Positions 45,577-54,374 of a stretch of 64,000 nt of DNA are shown in pieces; position 1 is the first letter of the stretch; every line of letters begins with the position of its first letter. The notes beneath the pieces are model-generated. The model was given only the letters and a program-made list of their open reading frames with translations. It was not told the origin of the DNA and did not search any database. The DNA is from DASVNK01 sp036383895. Lineage in GTDB: Bacteria > Verrucomicrobiota > Verrucomicrobiia > Limisphaerales > SXQI01. The translations under genes and the position numbers were made by a program. The stretch is taken from NCBI GenBank assembly GCA_036383895.1, contig DASVNK010000035.1, positions 34,531 through 98,530 on the forward strand, written 5' to 3'.

Positions 45577-45951
45577 CTAGTTCCTATCGGACCACCCTGC
45601 GCGTGCCCCTCCCGGGTCCCGGATTGCCGACCGCCTTCGACTGTTCGATCCATATTCGGACGGCTTGCATCCGTAGTACCTTCTAAATTTGTGGGCGAGG
45701 TGCCTTTGATCTGCGAATTGCAAGTCAAGGGCGATCTCTTTCAGGGATGCCTTTGATGTTAGAATAAGACTAGCAGCTTCCTGCAGACGGATCATATCTA
45801 GCCAGCGCTGCGGCGTAACTCCGAATTTCACCAACGTGAATCGCCGAAGCTGGCTGAATGAGACCTGGCAGATTATCGCGAGTTCACCCGCACGAAAATG
45901 AGCCTCTTTTGCTCTCTGAGTCCAATCTTTAACTCTATCCAGGCGACTCAT
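45577..45951 (-). CDS. AraC-type helix-turn-helix protein
   Basis: 124 residues from the ATG at 45951; longer frames would run into the upstream gene. It is a bare AraC DNA-binding unit: two helix-turn-helix segments (AGELAIICQVSFSQLRRF; SLKEIALDLQFADQRHLAHKFRRYYGCKPSEY). No ligand-binding domain. The gene is 7 bases after the upstream lipoprotein stop and 5 bases before the glycosyltransferase start, so it is a built-in regulator of this operon. Confidence 0.85.
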   Translation of the reverse strand: MSRLDRVKDWTQRAKEAHFRAGELAIICQVSFSQLRRFTLVKFGVTPQRWLDMIRLQEAASLILTSKASLKEIALDLQFADQRHLAHKFRRYYGCKPSEYGSNSRRRSAIRDPGGARAGWSDRN

Positions 45952-45958
45952 AGAGGTG

Positions 45959-46444
45959 TTATTGAGTAACGGTGATTGCTGCCACTGGAACCCACCTGCT
46001 CCAGTCGCCTTGCAGGCGATGACGAACAAAGATAATACGGTTCGTAGCCGTTCGATCAGGGATAAAGACCTCAAATGAACCGTCATTTCGGGTGAACGTC
46101 TTTTCTGTGTCACCCTCAATTTTTTTCGCCGTTACTCCGCCAGACCCGTTTATTACCGCTCGCCCAGTCCGTTTGTAGCGTGACTTCGTGCCGTTCGGGT
46201 AAAGCTCTTCCCAAGTCTCAGCGTCGGTCCGGGTCCACACGCGCTTCCCGGGGTCGGGTTGCCCGCGATAGTCAAACCAAAAATGTTCCATCTCGTCGTC
46301 ACCGAAAGCGCCGCCTTTCTTCGCCTGCGCGTTTGTCATCCCAACCCTCTCCTCCGGTTGACGCTCGCATCCCCAAAAAAGAAGTAGCCCTAAGCAGATT
46401 AAAATCCTCCTCGCCGATACCCAGATGAATTGCGTTATCTTCAT
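45959..46444 (-). CDS. putative lipoprotein, first gene of the glycosyltransferase operon
   Basis: 161 residues from the ATG at 46444. A lipobox-like LLLFWGC ends the signal peptide (Cys about 26), so lipid anchoring is likely. The mature domain is Trp/Lys-rich and beta-like (KRVWTRTDAETWEELYPNGTKSRYKRTGR; DGSFEVFIPDRTATNRIIFVRHRLQGDWSRWVPV), with the W-x-E-x-YPNG-T-x-S motif that appears in small secreted proteins of PVC bacteria. No catalytic motif. 7 bases before the AraC-type gene. Confidence 0.65.
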   Translation of the reverse strand: MKITQFIWVSARRILICLGLLLFWGCERQPEERVGMTNAQAKKGGAFGDDEMEHFWFDYRGQPDPGKRVWTRTDAETWEELYPNGTKSRYKRTGRAVINGSGGVTAKKIEGDTEKTFTRNDGSFEVFIPDRTATNRIIFVRHRLQGDWSRWVPVAAITVTQ

Positions 46445-46654
46445 ACAGCGATTTTGCCGCACCCTCAGATCTGGAATAATGCCATCCTATAAAAACACTT
46501 TACCCCGTCCAGCAATTTCCCTTATCACTATCAGACACCTCGTCCTCCATCTCTTTCGTCCCTCAGCCGTCAAGTGCGCTAACTCGCAAAAAGATATCGT
46601 TAAAGTGAACACCAAAAACGCTCAAAACCAGATTAGCTCTTTTTCGTTCCAAAA

Positions 46655-46852
46655 ATGACCTCGTCCCCGGCCCCAGGAACTGCCAAGATCACCTCGCCCG
46701 CGACCACCGCCACACCTTCACGGCCTCCCCTCCCACAAACACGGCAAGCCGCCAGCCAATCCACACCCGCAACCGCGCACGAAAGAAACGAACGTGCCGC
46801 AAAGTTAGTCGCCGAAAGATATTCACGAGACGAACGGAACCGCCGCTTTTGA
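46655..46852 (+). CDS. possible small protein (65 residues), copy B of the flanking element
   Basis: An ATG at 46655 opens 65 residues: a Pro/Thr/Ser-rich half (TSSPAPGTAKITSPATTATP), then a basic helical half ending in RYSRDERNRRF. A related frameshifted copy lies at 39890-40164, at the other end of the seven-gene operon, in the same orientation. The opposite strand also stays open and is conserved (RRF, FAAR, DW, AC, VC), so which strand codes, if either, is unresolved. No ribosome binding site seen. Confidence 0.35.
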   Translation: MTSSPAPGTAKITSPATTATPSRPPLPQTRQAASQSTPATAHERNERAAKLVAERYSRDERNRRF

Positions 46853-46881
46853 AGCCGTATTCTAACGCTCTCTCCCTCAGT

Positions 46882-46922
46882 TGTCATATCCCCATATGAC
46901 ACTGTCATAGCTCCATACGACA
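46882..46922. promoter_or_regulatory. tandem palindromic operator-like sites upstream of the RHS gene
   Basis: TGTCATAT-CCCC-ATATGACA (46882-46901) is a perfect 8-bp inverted repeat. Starting 21 bases on, TGTCATAG-CTCC-ATACGACA (46903-46922) is a second copy with changed arms. The repeat period of 21 bases is two helical turns, as in co-operative regulator binding. The next gene on the plus strand starts 171 bases downstream. The regulator is unknown. Confidence 0.6.
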
Positions 46923-47092
46923 ACCAATTACCTACCCCAATGATAGGTCCTTCACTGATTCTCGTAATCAGGCGCTATTAGTCACCTTGAACCGCGAAAA
47001 AGCTGTCCTTTCTTAATCGCAAAAGAAACGCTCCTTCCCAGTTCCCTCGAACTCCGCAGCGGCGATTCTCTGAAACTAAACCCAGAATTGTT

Positions 47093-48454
47093 ATGATCCC
47101 ATTCGGTAAGCACGCCCGTTTACTGCAATCTGTCGGCTCCCGCCTCTGCGTTCGCGCACACATCAGACCCGTATTTATTCTACCGTTGCTTGCGCTAGTC
47201 AGTTTAGGCACATTCGGGCTCTTCTGGTATATCGGCCCGGAGGCAAAAGCCGCCGGAGCAACCCCACCAACCGAAATCGGCTCGCCAGCAGACGACCGAC
47301 TCGAACTGCGCAGCACAATTCTCAATCCCGTGCTCGCCGGTGAAACACTGCCACCACAGCAAGCTGAAACCGACGAGATCGTCTCGATCTTCCGAAGTGC
47401 TGACGAAGCGATGCAGCGCGCATTGGAAAACAGGCCGAGTGCAGCACGCTTACGCAATGAAGTTCTAAACGCGACAATCGACGAACTAGAAGCTTATATC
47501 GAACGGAATTCTCTATCCGCGTGGGTTCCTTCACTCCGAGTCGAGTTAGGGGTGAAATACAGAGGTCGCGGCCAAATCACCCGCGCGCTCTCGCATTGGG
47601 AAGGCGCCTGGAATGCCACACGTCACATTGAGGACGGAGTTGGAAAACTTATTGCCGACCAATCCCTAATCTATCGTGCGCGACTCCTCGCCAGTCTCGG
47701 CAGGAAAGAGGAACTCGGTCCCCTTGTTCAGGAGCATCAATACCGTCCTTTGGCAGATGCGCGACTCGCTCAGATATGGGCACGAACGATTGAAGCTTAC
47801 GTGGTAATGCACAAAGCACCAGGTCTTGCCTATCGATGCGGGACATTTGCGCTTCACAACGCCAGCAAAGCACATCAAGGCCGGCACTTCACTGCCCTTT
47901 GGGATACTCCCTCCTCGACGAACGGATTCTCAGTGGGGGAATTGAGCGCCCTTTCCGAGCGAGAGGGGCTGGGATTGGCCGCCGCTATCCGCAACCCTGG
48001 CGCGAGCCTCATAGTTCCCGCCGTGGTTCACTGGAAGCAGAACCACTACGCGGCGATTACGGAATCAAGCGACGGTCTCTTCCGTGTTCAAGATCCCACC
48101 ATGACCATGGACGCGTGGATGGATTTCTCCGCCATCGATGAGGAAGCTAGCGGATTCTTCTTAGTGCCGAACACAGTCACACTTCCCGCCGGGTGGCGCT
48201 ACGCAGCCCAGAGCGAAGCGGCCCGCGTCTACGGGAAAGGAGTTAACGAGATCCTGGATGATGGCTCGGAAGCAGAAGAATGCGAAGAAGACCCCGAATG
48301 TTGCGAACCGGGCGGCGGCCCGGAAGGAACCGGCTCCGGAGAGCTGTGCGGGATGGCTGAATGGAGCGTTCAGGAACCAAACATCAATCTTATGGTCAGC
48401 GATATTCCCATGGCTTACGAAAGGCGCTGGGACCTAACTTCGCTCTTAAACTAA
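47093..48454 (+). CDS. RHS protein, N-terminal part with signal anchor and C39-like cysteine peptidase domain (frameshifted)
   Basis: 453 residues ending at a stop a few codons after a frameshift. A membrane segment (VFILPLLALVSLGTFGLFWYI, about 27-47) is followed by a helical, TPR-like region (about 100-230). Then GLAYRCGTFALHNA (Cys 249), NHYAAI (His 318) and FRVQDPTM (Asp 334) give the Cys-His-Asp pattern of C39-type peptidases. After an acidic Cys-containing linker the chain reaches MAYERRW and leaves frame: the G run at 48429-48431 has three G where a fourth would continue into the RHS gene. The two parts should be one gene, 47093-52983. Confidence 0.8.
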   Translation: MIPFGKHARLLQSVGSRLCVRAHIRPVFILPLLALVSLGTFGLFWYIGPEAKAAGATPPTEIGSPADDRLELRSTILNPVLAGETLPPQQAETDEIVSIFRSADEAMQRALENRPSAARLRNEVLNATIDELEAYIERNSLSAWVPSLRVELGVKYRGRGQITRALSHWEGAWNATRHIEDGVGKLIADQSLIYRARLLASLGRKEELGPLVQEHQYRPLADARLAQIWARTIEAYVVMHKAPGLAYRCGTFALHNASKAHQGRHFTALWDTPSSTNGFSVGELSALSEREGLGLAAAIRNPGASLIVPAVVHWKQNHYAAITESSDGLFRVQDPTMTMDAWMDFSAIDEEASGFFLVPNTVTLPAGWRYAAQSEAARVYGKGVNEILDDGSEAEECEEDPECCEPGGGPEGTGSGELCGMAEWSVQEPNINLMVSDIPMAYERRWDLTSLLN

Positions 48455-51400
48455 AGTGGCGTCAACGGAGCGCCTATTTAGCTTCCTATGACTGGCAGTT
48501 CAGTCATTTTGCCGAGGGCTGGCATAGCGACCTAGTGTGCTATATCGACGGCATGACAGACTGGAATGCGGCTTACCTTGGCAACAACGCGAAAACTTTC
48601 GCCTTGAGATCAGGCACCGGAACTAACCTCATCCGCTTTTCAAGTAGTTCCGCCATTTCTGACCAGGATTATCTCTCCGGTATGTGGGCCTATCGAGCAG
48701 TTGATCCCGACGGTTGGGTGACGAACATCACCGTGTATTACATGAATGGGGCCACGGAATCCTACAGCATGATGGGGACCTCCGCGCTTTATCGCCTGGA
48801 TTCCAGGAGCGATGCAACGGGAAACGTCATGTCCTTCGCGTATGACGATGCTAATAGTCTGCCAAGCCGCCTTCTCTCGGTGACTATCGCAGACGGTGCG
48901 CAATTCAATTTCCAATATACGGACAGTGTTGATCCCTGGAGAATCACCGGCGCTACCGGACCCGCCAACAGGTCAGTCTCCTTCGGCTACACAACACATC
49001 CAAACGGCCCCGTCCTGCTCACCTCTATTACCGATGTAGTCGGAATCGTCAGCTTCTTTACCTACGATTCTTCCCGCTACTGGATCCAAACCCTGGTTAC
49101 TCCTTATGGGACGAACAGTTTTACCCACGTGGACAACAGCTTCGACGTTTTCGACCATCAAAACCCACAGCTACGAAACGCCGGGATCGACCGGTCCATC
49201 ACCATCACCGAAGCCGATCGCACGAGTAAACAGGTTTACCTGTTCTATAACAACTCATACGACAGCACAGGTGGTTCCAGCGAGTTTACCGGAAAAATTC
49301 CAAGTGCGTTCTCCTCGCAACAAATTCCGCCCTATACCACTGCTGGGGATCCGCCCATCCAGACGATCGACACTCAACGCGACAAGCGTAACAGCCATCA
49401 CTGGAATCGGCAGCAGACCGCAGCCCTCTCCACGCTAAATCTCCCAAATCTGACCGCCAGTGACTACCGGCTAAGTCGCACCAAGCATTGGCTTATCGAG
49501 CCGAATACTGTTGCCGGCCTTAAAACCATCAGTTGGGAAATGCCACCCTCGCCCGATGGCTCCACTGAATCTCAGCCCATTTTTTACGATTACCTTGATA
49601 AAGCCGCAGGGTGGCCGGCCAATCATTCCCGCTATTCAGGAACCTGGCGTGCGCCCAGTGTCATCTCCCGGCAAATGCCCGACGGCACGCTCCACTACAC
49701 CTACTATGGCCGGAACGCAAAAGGCTTAATGACGAACAAAGTCACCCGTTGGGTCGAGAACGGCACAACGAAAACGCGTGAGAGCACCTTTCATTACGCC
49801 ACGGGCACTGGCTATCCCTGGATCGACGATATCCTGCTTCTCACTCGTACAAACAACGGTACGCGCGCCTTCTCAAAGACCCTGCATCCTACCGCAATCG
49901 GTCAAATTCAGTATGAGACTGACGCCGTGGGTAACGTCACAACCAACAGCTACGATTCGTATAATCGACTCACCTCGCGACAGACCCAGTCCGGCCTCAC
50001 CACGACGTTTACTTACGATGGCACCACTGGACGGCTCACCAACGTCGTTGATGCGATTAGCGGCACGGGCATCCGCACGAATAGTTATACCTGGCTTAAT
50101 GGCTACCGCCGCACTCACATTGACCCGCGCGGATTCCTGCGGACCTTTGATCACGACCTCCTGGGCCGCCTTACTCAGGTCACCTATTTGGATTCAACCA
50201 CCGAAACGTATTCGTATTCACTTCCGGCGAGCACCGGCTTTAATAATACCGGTTCTGCTTTGGGGATCATCGACCTCGTCGAATACAAGGATCGCATGGG
50301 CAATTACAGCCGAACGCTTCCCAATCGCGTGCGACAGATCGAGAAAGTCGTTGAACCTTCGAAAACGACCGCCGGCCAGTTTGGCACAGAACACTCTTTT
50401 TCTTATTGCGGATGCGGTTCACCAACTCTCGTCTCGCGCGGTTCCAACACGGGAAGCGCTGAAAACACAAATCTCGATTACAACTACCAGGGAAAAGTCA
50501 GGATTGTAACCCTCCCCAATGGCACGACTGTTACGAACAACTATGACGTATTGGGTCGCCTTTGGGTTCAGGAAGATGCGCTCAGCAAGACCACGAACGT
50601 TTACGACAACCTGAGCCGTTTGGTTCAACGAAAGAATGCGGCCGGTATTATCGAAGGCAACGGATACGACGATGACGACCGCATCGTGATCTCGACGAAC
50701 TCCGCAGGCGTGGTCGTCACGAACGTTTACGACGACGTCGACCGCATCCTCGACCGCAGCTACCCATCCGGTGGCGTGGAGAAGTGGCGTTACACCGCTG
50801 GCATCACCGAGCCCACCAGCTACACCAACCAAATCGGCAACGTCACCACCTGGGCCTACGACGCTGCCCAACGCCGCACCAATGAAGTCGGCGTCAGCAT
50901 TTACACCAACAGCTTCACCTACTCCCCGGCCAACGACCTCCTCGTCCTGCGCGACGGAAAAACAAATCGCACCATGTGGGCCTACGACCTCGAAGGCCGC
51001 ATGCAGTTCAAGACCAATCAGAGCAACGTTCGCGTCCTGACGAACGGCTATAACGCGAATGGACTTCTCACCAGCAGTTGGACCCCGGCGAAGGGCTTCA
51101 GAACGAACAGCTATGACCGCCTGGGAAACCTGACGCAGGTGGTCTATACCAACACTTACTATCTTAACTATTACTACGATGCGCTCAGCCGCTTGACCAA
51201 CATGGCCGACGCGTTCGGAACGACCACCTTCACTTACTCCAGTGCGGGCGATCTATTGACCGAAAACGGCCCGTTCAGCAATGACACCATCACCTACAGT
51301 TACCATGGAAGTGTTCCTCATTTGCGGACAAACCTCTCCTTGCAGCAGCCCACCGGCACCTGGACGCAGTCCTATGCGTACGATGCCGCCAAGCGCCTGC

Positions 51401-52983
51401 AATCAGTCACCTCACCAGCGGGAACCTTCACCTACGATTATTCGTCAGGCGTAGGCTCGGCCACAACTGCTTCGCCGCTCTGGAAAAAGTTGGCCATGTT
51501 CAGCGGTAGTTCCGCATACATCACCAACATCTTCGACTCCTCAGCCCGAATCACTGAAACGAGCCTGAAGAACAGCAGCCACACCGCGCTCAACCAACAC
51601 ACCTACCTTTACAACAGCGCCAGCCAACGGACTTACGAAACCCTGCCAAACGCGAGCACACGCACCAACTTCTACGACGCCATTGGCCAACTGCTCCGGT
51701 CCGATAGCTCCACCGCCACTGAAGATCGCGGCTACAAATACGATGCAGCGCAGAACCTGAACGCTCGCACGAACAACACCACGCCCACAACCTTCAACGT
51801 CAATGTCCGCAACGAACTCACTTCGTTCTCCGCGGCTTACGATGCCAATGGCAATCTCACCAACGACAGCAGTCGGGTCATGCTTTACGACGATGAAAAC
51901 CGCCTCATCGAAGTAACGGTCGCCGGAACCTCACGCGTCGCATTCGGCTACGACGGCCTAAGCAGACTACGTACCCAGATGTTCTATTCCTGGAACGGCA
52001 GCTCCTGGATTTGGGGAGGAACCACTCGCTACATCTATGACGGCCGCCTCGTCATCCAGGAACGCACCAGCAGCGACACCCCGACTGTCGCCTATACTCG
52101 CGGCACCGACCTCAGCGGAACATTCCAAGGCGCCGGCGGCATCGGTGGCATGCTCGCCCGCAGCAGCACCTACCAATCCGGCAACTTCACGAACCACCAC
52201 GCCTACCATGCCGATGTCGGCGGCAACATTACCGCCCTGGTCGGCACTAACCAAATTGTCAGCGCCACCTACCGGTACGAACCCTTCGGCAAACTCATCG
52301 CGTCCAGCGGCACCATGGCCGGCCAGAACCTCTACCGCTTCAGTTCCAAAATGTTCACGAGCGGCGACCTCTACCACTACGGCTACCGCTTCTACGATCC
52401 CAACTACCAACGCTGGATCAACCAGGATCCCATAGCCGAACGCGGCGGAATTAATCTTTACCGATTTGTGAGTAACGATCCAATTCAGCAGGTCGATCCA
52501 TTTGGATTAGTGGAGGGTGATGCAGGCACCTTCTTTGGTAATTTGGCGGGTCTTGGTCAAGCGATTGGTGCAGCCTTGGAGGCGCTCGGGTTGAGGGCAC
52601 CCGAGCCTCCCGACTTGTCAGGCATCAACCCCGACGTTAAGGCCGCAATGGATAAAATGGAAAAGGCTGGTTTGGATCCTATGTGCCCGCCAATTGGGCC
52701 CGCAGGCCTACGAACTTCGACCGGCCGAGCCATCACTGGTTTTACCAAACATGGGGTCGATAGGGCGATTGGAGACACTCACAAACGCGCTGGTGTGAAG
52801 CCGGAAGCTATAAAGGACGCTCTACAAAATCCAGAAAAAGTAAAAACCGGGACTGATAAAAAAGGACGCCCGTTTGAGAAGTACACCGGTAAGGACGCAG
52901 ACGTGACAATCAACCCAGACACAGGTAAAGTTGTTCAGACGAATCCGAGAAGCGGCGCAGGGACCAACTGCAAATCTGAGTGA
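48361..52983 (+). CDS. RHS repeat protein with C-terminal toxin-like tip
   Basis: The frame opens at 48361, but homologous sequence starts about 48429, after the frameshift, giving about 1515 residues. YD-repeats (e.g. YDxxGRLTQVTY, YDALSRLTNMADAFG) fill most of it; the RHS core closes with GYRFYDPNYQRWINQDPIAERGG...DPFGL (about 52380-52510). The last about 155 residues are a variable tip: RAITGFTKHGVDRAIGDTHKR, then IKDALQNPEKV and DADVTINPDTGKVVQT. That H-x-x-R...NP...Y-x-G-x-x-A-x-V-x-I-N pattern is like BECR-fold (EndoU/colicin-type) RNase toxins, but is not proven. Polymorphic-toxin proteins of this type are delivered to neighbouring cells. A likely immunity gene follows. Confidence 0.85.
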   Translation: MERSGTKHQSYGQRYSHGLRKALGPNFALKLKWRQRSAYLASYDWQFSHFAEGWHSDLVCYIDGMTDWNAAYLGNNAKTFALRSGTGTNLIRFSSSSAISDQDYLSGMWAYRAVDPDGWVTNITVYYMNGATESYSMMGTSALYRLDSRSDATGNVMSFAYDDANSLPSRLLSVTIADGAQFNFQYTDSVDPWRITGATGPANRSVSFGYTTHPNGPVLLTSITDVVGIVSFFTYDSSRYWIQTLVTPYGTNSFTHVDNSFDVFDHQNPQLRNAGIDRSITITEADRTSKQVYLFYNNSYDSTGGSSEFTGKIPSAFSSQQIPPYTTAGDPPIQTIDTQRDKRNSHHWNRQQTAALSTLNLPNLTASDYRLSRTKHWLIEPNTVAGLKTISWEMPPSPDGSTESQPIFYDYLDKAAGWPANHSRYSGTWRAPSVISRQMPDGTLHYTYYGRNAKGLMTNKVTRWVENGTTKTRESTFHYATGTGYPWIDDILLLTRTNNGTRAFSKTLHPTAIGQIQYETDAVGNVTTNSYDSYNRLTSRQTQSGLTTTFTYDGTTGRLTNVVDAISGTGIRTNSYTWLNGYRRTHIDPRGFLRTFDHDLLGRLTQVTYLDSTTETYSYSLPASTGFNNTGSALGIIDLVEYKDRMGNYSRTLPNRVRQIEKVVEPSKTTAGQFGTEHSFSYCGCGSPTLVSRGSNTGSAENTNLDYNYQGKVRIVTLPNGTTVTNNYDVLGRLWVQEDALSKTTNVYDNLSRLVQRKNAAGIIEGNGYDDDDRIVISTNSAGVVVTNVYDDVDRILDRSYPSGGVEKWRYTAGITEPTSYTNQIGNVTTWAYDAAQRRTNEVGVSIYTNSFTYSPANDLLVLRDGKTNRTMWAYDLEGRMQFKTNQSNVRVLTNGYNANGLLTSSWTPAKGFRTNSYDRLGNLTQVVYTNTYYLNYYYDALSRLTNMADAFGTTTFTYSSAGDLLTENGPFSNDTITYSYHGSVPHLRTNLSLQQPTGTWTQSYAYDAAKRLQSVTSPAGTFTYDYSSGVGSATTASPLWKKLAMFSGSSAYITNIFDSSARITETSLKNSSHTALNQHTYLYNSASQRTYETLPNASTRTNFYDAIGQLLRSDSSTATEDRGYKYDAAQNLNARTNNTTPTTFNVNVRNELTSFSAAYDANGNLTNDSSRVMLYDDENRLIEVTVAGTSRVAFGYDGLSRLRTQMFYSWNGSSWIWGGTTRYIYDGRLVIQERTSSDTPTVAYTRGTDLSGTFQGAGGIGGMLARSSTYQSGNFTNHHAYHADVGGNITALVGTNQIVSATYRYEPFGKLIASSGTMAGQNLYRFSSKMFTSGDLYHYGYRFYDPNYQRWINQDPIAERGGINLYRFVSNDPIQQVDPFGLVEGDAGTFFGNLAGLGQAIGAALEALGLRAPEPPDLSGINPDVKAAMDKMEKAGLDPMCPPIGPAGLRTSTGRAITGFTKHGVDRAIGDTHKRAGVKPEAIKDALQNPEKVKTGTDKKGRPFEKYTGKDADVTINPDTGKVVQTNPRSGAGTNCKSE

Positions 52984-52985
52984 CC

Positions 52986-53258
52986 ATGGAAGAAACACGC
53001 AGGTTTAAGCTATCATTTGACGATTACCGAATGCTCGCGAAGGTGCTAGCCGTCGATGGGGCGCTCACTAATATGCTTCCCGCTGAGCTTCCAACGCCAG
53101 GGAGTTCGATTGTTCTACAGTTTACAAAAAGCGAAGCTGTACGAATCCACGAAGCACTTGACGAAGCGGTGACCACGAGCGGTTTCAACGAAGATTATTC
53201 GCTCAATGAATTCGGTAAGGCTTTAGAGCCTGTGCTCGACAAATTCTTATGGCTGTAA
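52986..53258 (+). CDS. putative immunity protein for the RHS tip
   Basis: About 90 residues from the ATG at 52986; an in-frame GTG at 52980 overlaps the RHS stop. Mostly helical and acidic at the end (FTKSEAVRIHEALDEAVTTSGFNEDYSLNEFGKALEPVL). No named family recognised. Position right after the toxin tip, overlapping or nearly so, is the standard place for an immunity gene, which is the whole basis of the call. Confidence 0.6.
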   Translation: MEETRRFKLSFDDYRMLAKVLAVDGALTNMLPAELPTPGSSIVLQFTKSEAVRIHEALDEAVTTSGFNEDYSLNEFGKALEPVLDKFLWL

Positions 53259-53639
53259 CGCGCTTGAGCCGAGTCCGCCATTTCAGCGAATCACCTTAAG
53301 GCGGCAGAAGCAGCAAAAGCGGCGAAAACTGCTGAAGCGGCAGCAGAAAGCAAAGCAACGGAAAAAGCTCCACAGCCTCACCCAGGCTCAACTCCCGGTT
53401 TCAGTAACTCTCACCCGCTCAGCCGGCTACAATTCTCGGTTTCATTCATCCCTAATTCATCCTTCCGCTCGCTCTTCTGTCTGTTTTCTGTGACCGTGCC
53501 GCGAAGCGGTAAAGCTCTTAACAGTTCTGATACGTGGTGAACAGAAATTGGTTTGGCAGTTGAAAATCGCACCACGAGTCGAACCCATTGCCATTCGCCT
53601 TTTTCCCGTCTTTTTCCCTTTTCCTTCTACCCGAGTTCT
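53259..53639. other. non-coding or decayed sequence downstream of the RHS locus
   Basis: No intact gene in this stretch. About 53313-53372 reads as a run of Ala/Lys/Glu codons (AEAAKAAKTAEAAAESKA), which might be the end of a decayed gene. Nothing else convincing. Confidence 0.4.
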
Positions 53640-54373
53640 GCCAAACTGATCCCCGCCTGAAAGAACGGCACGTGGCTGAAAAGAGATCCGCCGAACGGAT
53701 TTCCCTTCATCCCCGCCAAAGTTCTACACACCCGTCGTGTGTGCTTGATCGGGTAGAGATGTTGGAGCTGGCGCATGATCGCACCGGCCTGTCCGCGTGT
53801 TTATTCCAACGAGACGGAGAACTTCCTTCTGGCGTGCGCCAAGCAGGTCCGCACCTTACCAGCTCACATTGACGCTGAGTTTGTTCCCGAACCGGTTCTT
53901 GTAAAAAAGCTGTTTGTAGGCGGTGCGTATTCGTGGACGAGCTTGGTGATTTTCACGTCATAGCAGCAGTACTCGGCTATATCCATCAAGCGGCCCGCCC
54001 GAAACACTCGATCGCCTGCAAACCTTCCGCGGTCTTCTCCACCCCGAGCGTCGTCGTCGCGATCGAATCGAGGGAGAGCCGGTGATTGATCGCCTTCTGC
54101 AACCCCACGAGCATGTCCAGTGTGGGCGCCTGGCGGAGGTCGAACACCGTATAGCCGTGCAGCACTTCGTAATCAAACCGCAGATTGTTGAACCCCACCA
54201 CAAGGTCCGCCCGAAGCAGTTCGTTGATCAATTGATCCACCTGCTTTTCCCCGTAAATCTTGTAGTCGCCGCGCGCGGTGCTGTAAGTCACGCCGACGCT
54301 CATCCGCATATCCCGAATGTTGCCCCACCCGCCCACCTCGTCCGCAGACTTCTGGGTTTCCAAATCGAAATAG
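53640..54373. repeat. duplicated segment, copy 1 (matches about 58303-59034)
   Basis: About 730 bases are closely repeated at 58303-59034 in the same orientation, including the RNase H-like gene and its downstream flank (ACGGCACGTGGCTGAAAAGA is shared exactly). The copies differ by scattered substitutions and short indels, so the duplication is not recent. Copy 1 stops abruptly at 54373, one base before the inverted repeat of a RAYT-type element. Confidence 0.85.
53866..54373 (-). pseudogene. truncated, frameshifted copy of the RNase H-like gene
   Basis: The frame begins inside ETQKSADEVGGWGNIRDMRMSVG and runs to AIECFGRAA-stop. The intact copy (58515-59069) has EWFREGRLLDIAEYCCYDVKITK there, so a one-base deletion near 53996 breaks this copy. 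The N-terminal dozen codons are also missing, cut at the RAYT element edge at 54374. The stop equivalent to that of the intact gene would be at 53866-53868. Confidence 0.8.
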
Positions 54374-54374
54374 T

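Noticed and set aside
46633..46923. A 96-codon minus-strand frame
   Set aside because: Its start is formed by the tandem palindrome repeats, and it overlaps the plus-strand frame of copy B. Kept only as a caveat because its middle is also conserved in copy A.
53959..54203. Arg-rich plus- and minus-strand frames over the duplicated segment
   Set aside because: Alternative frames of the RNase H-like gene and its copy; motifs fit only the minus-strand frame described.
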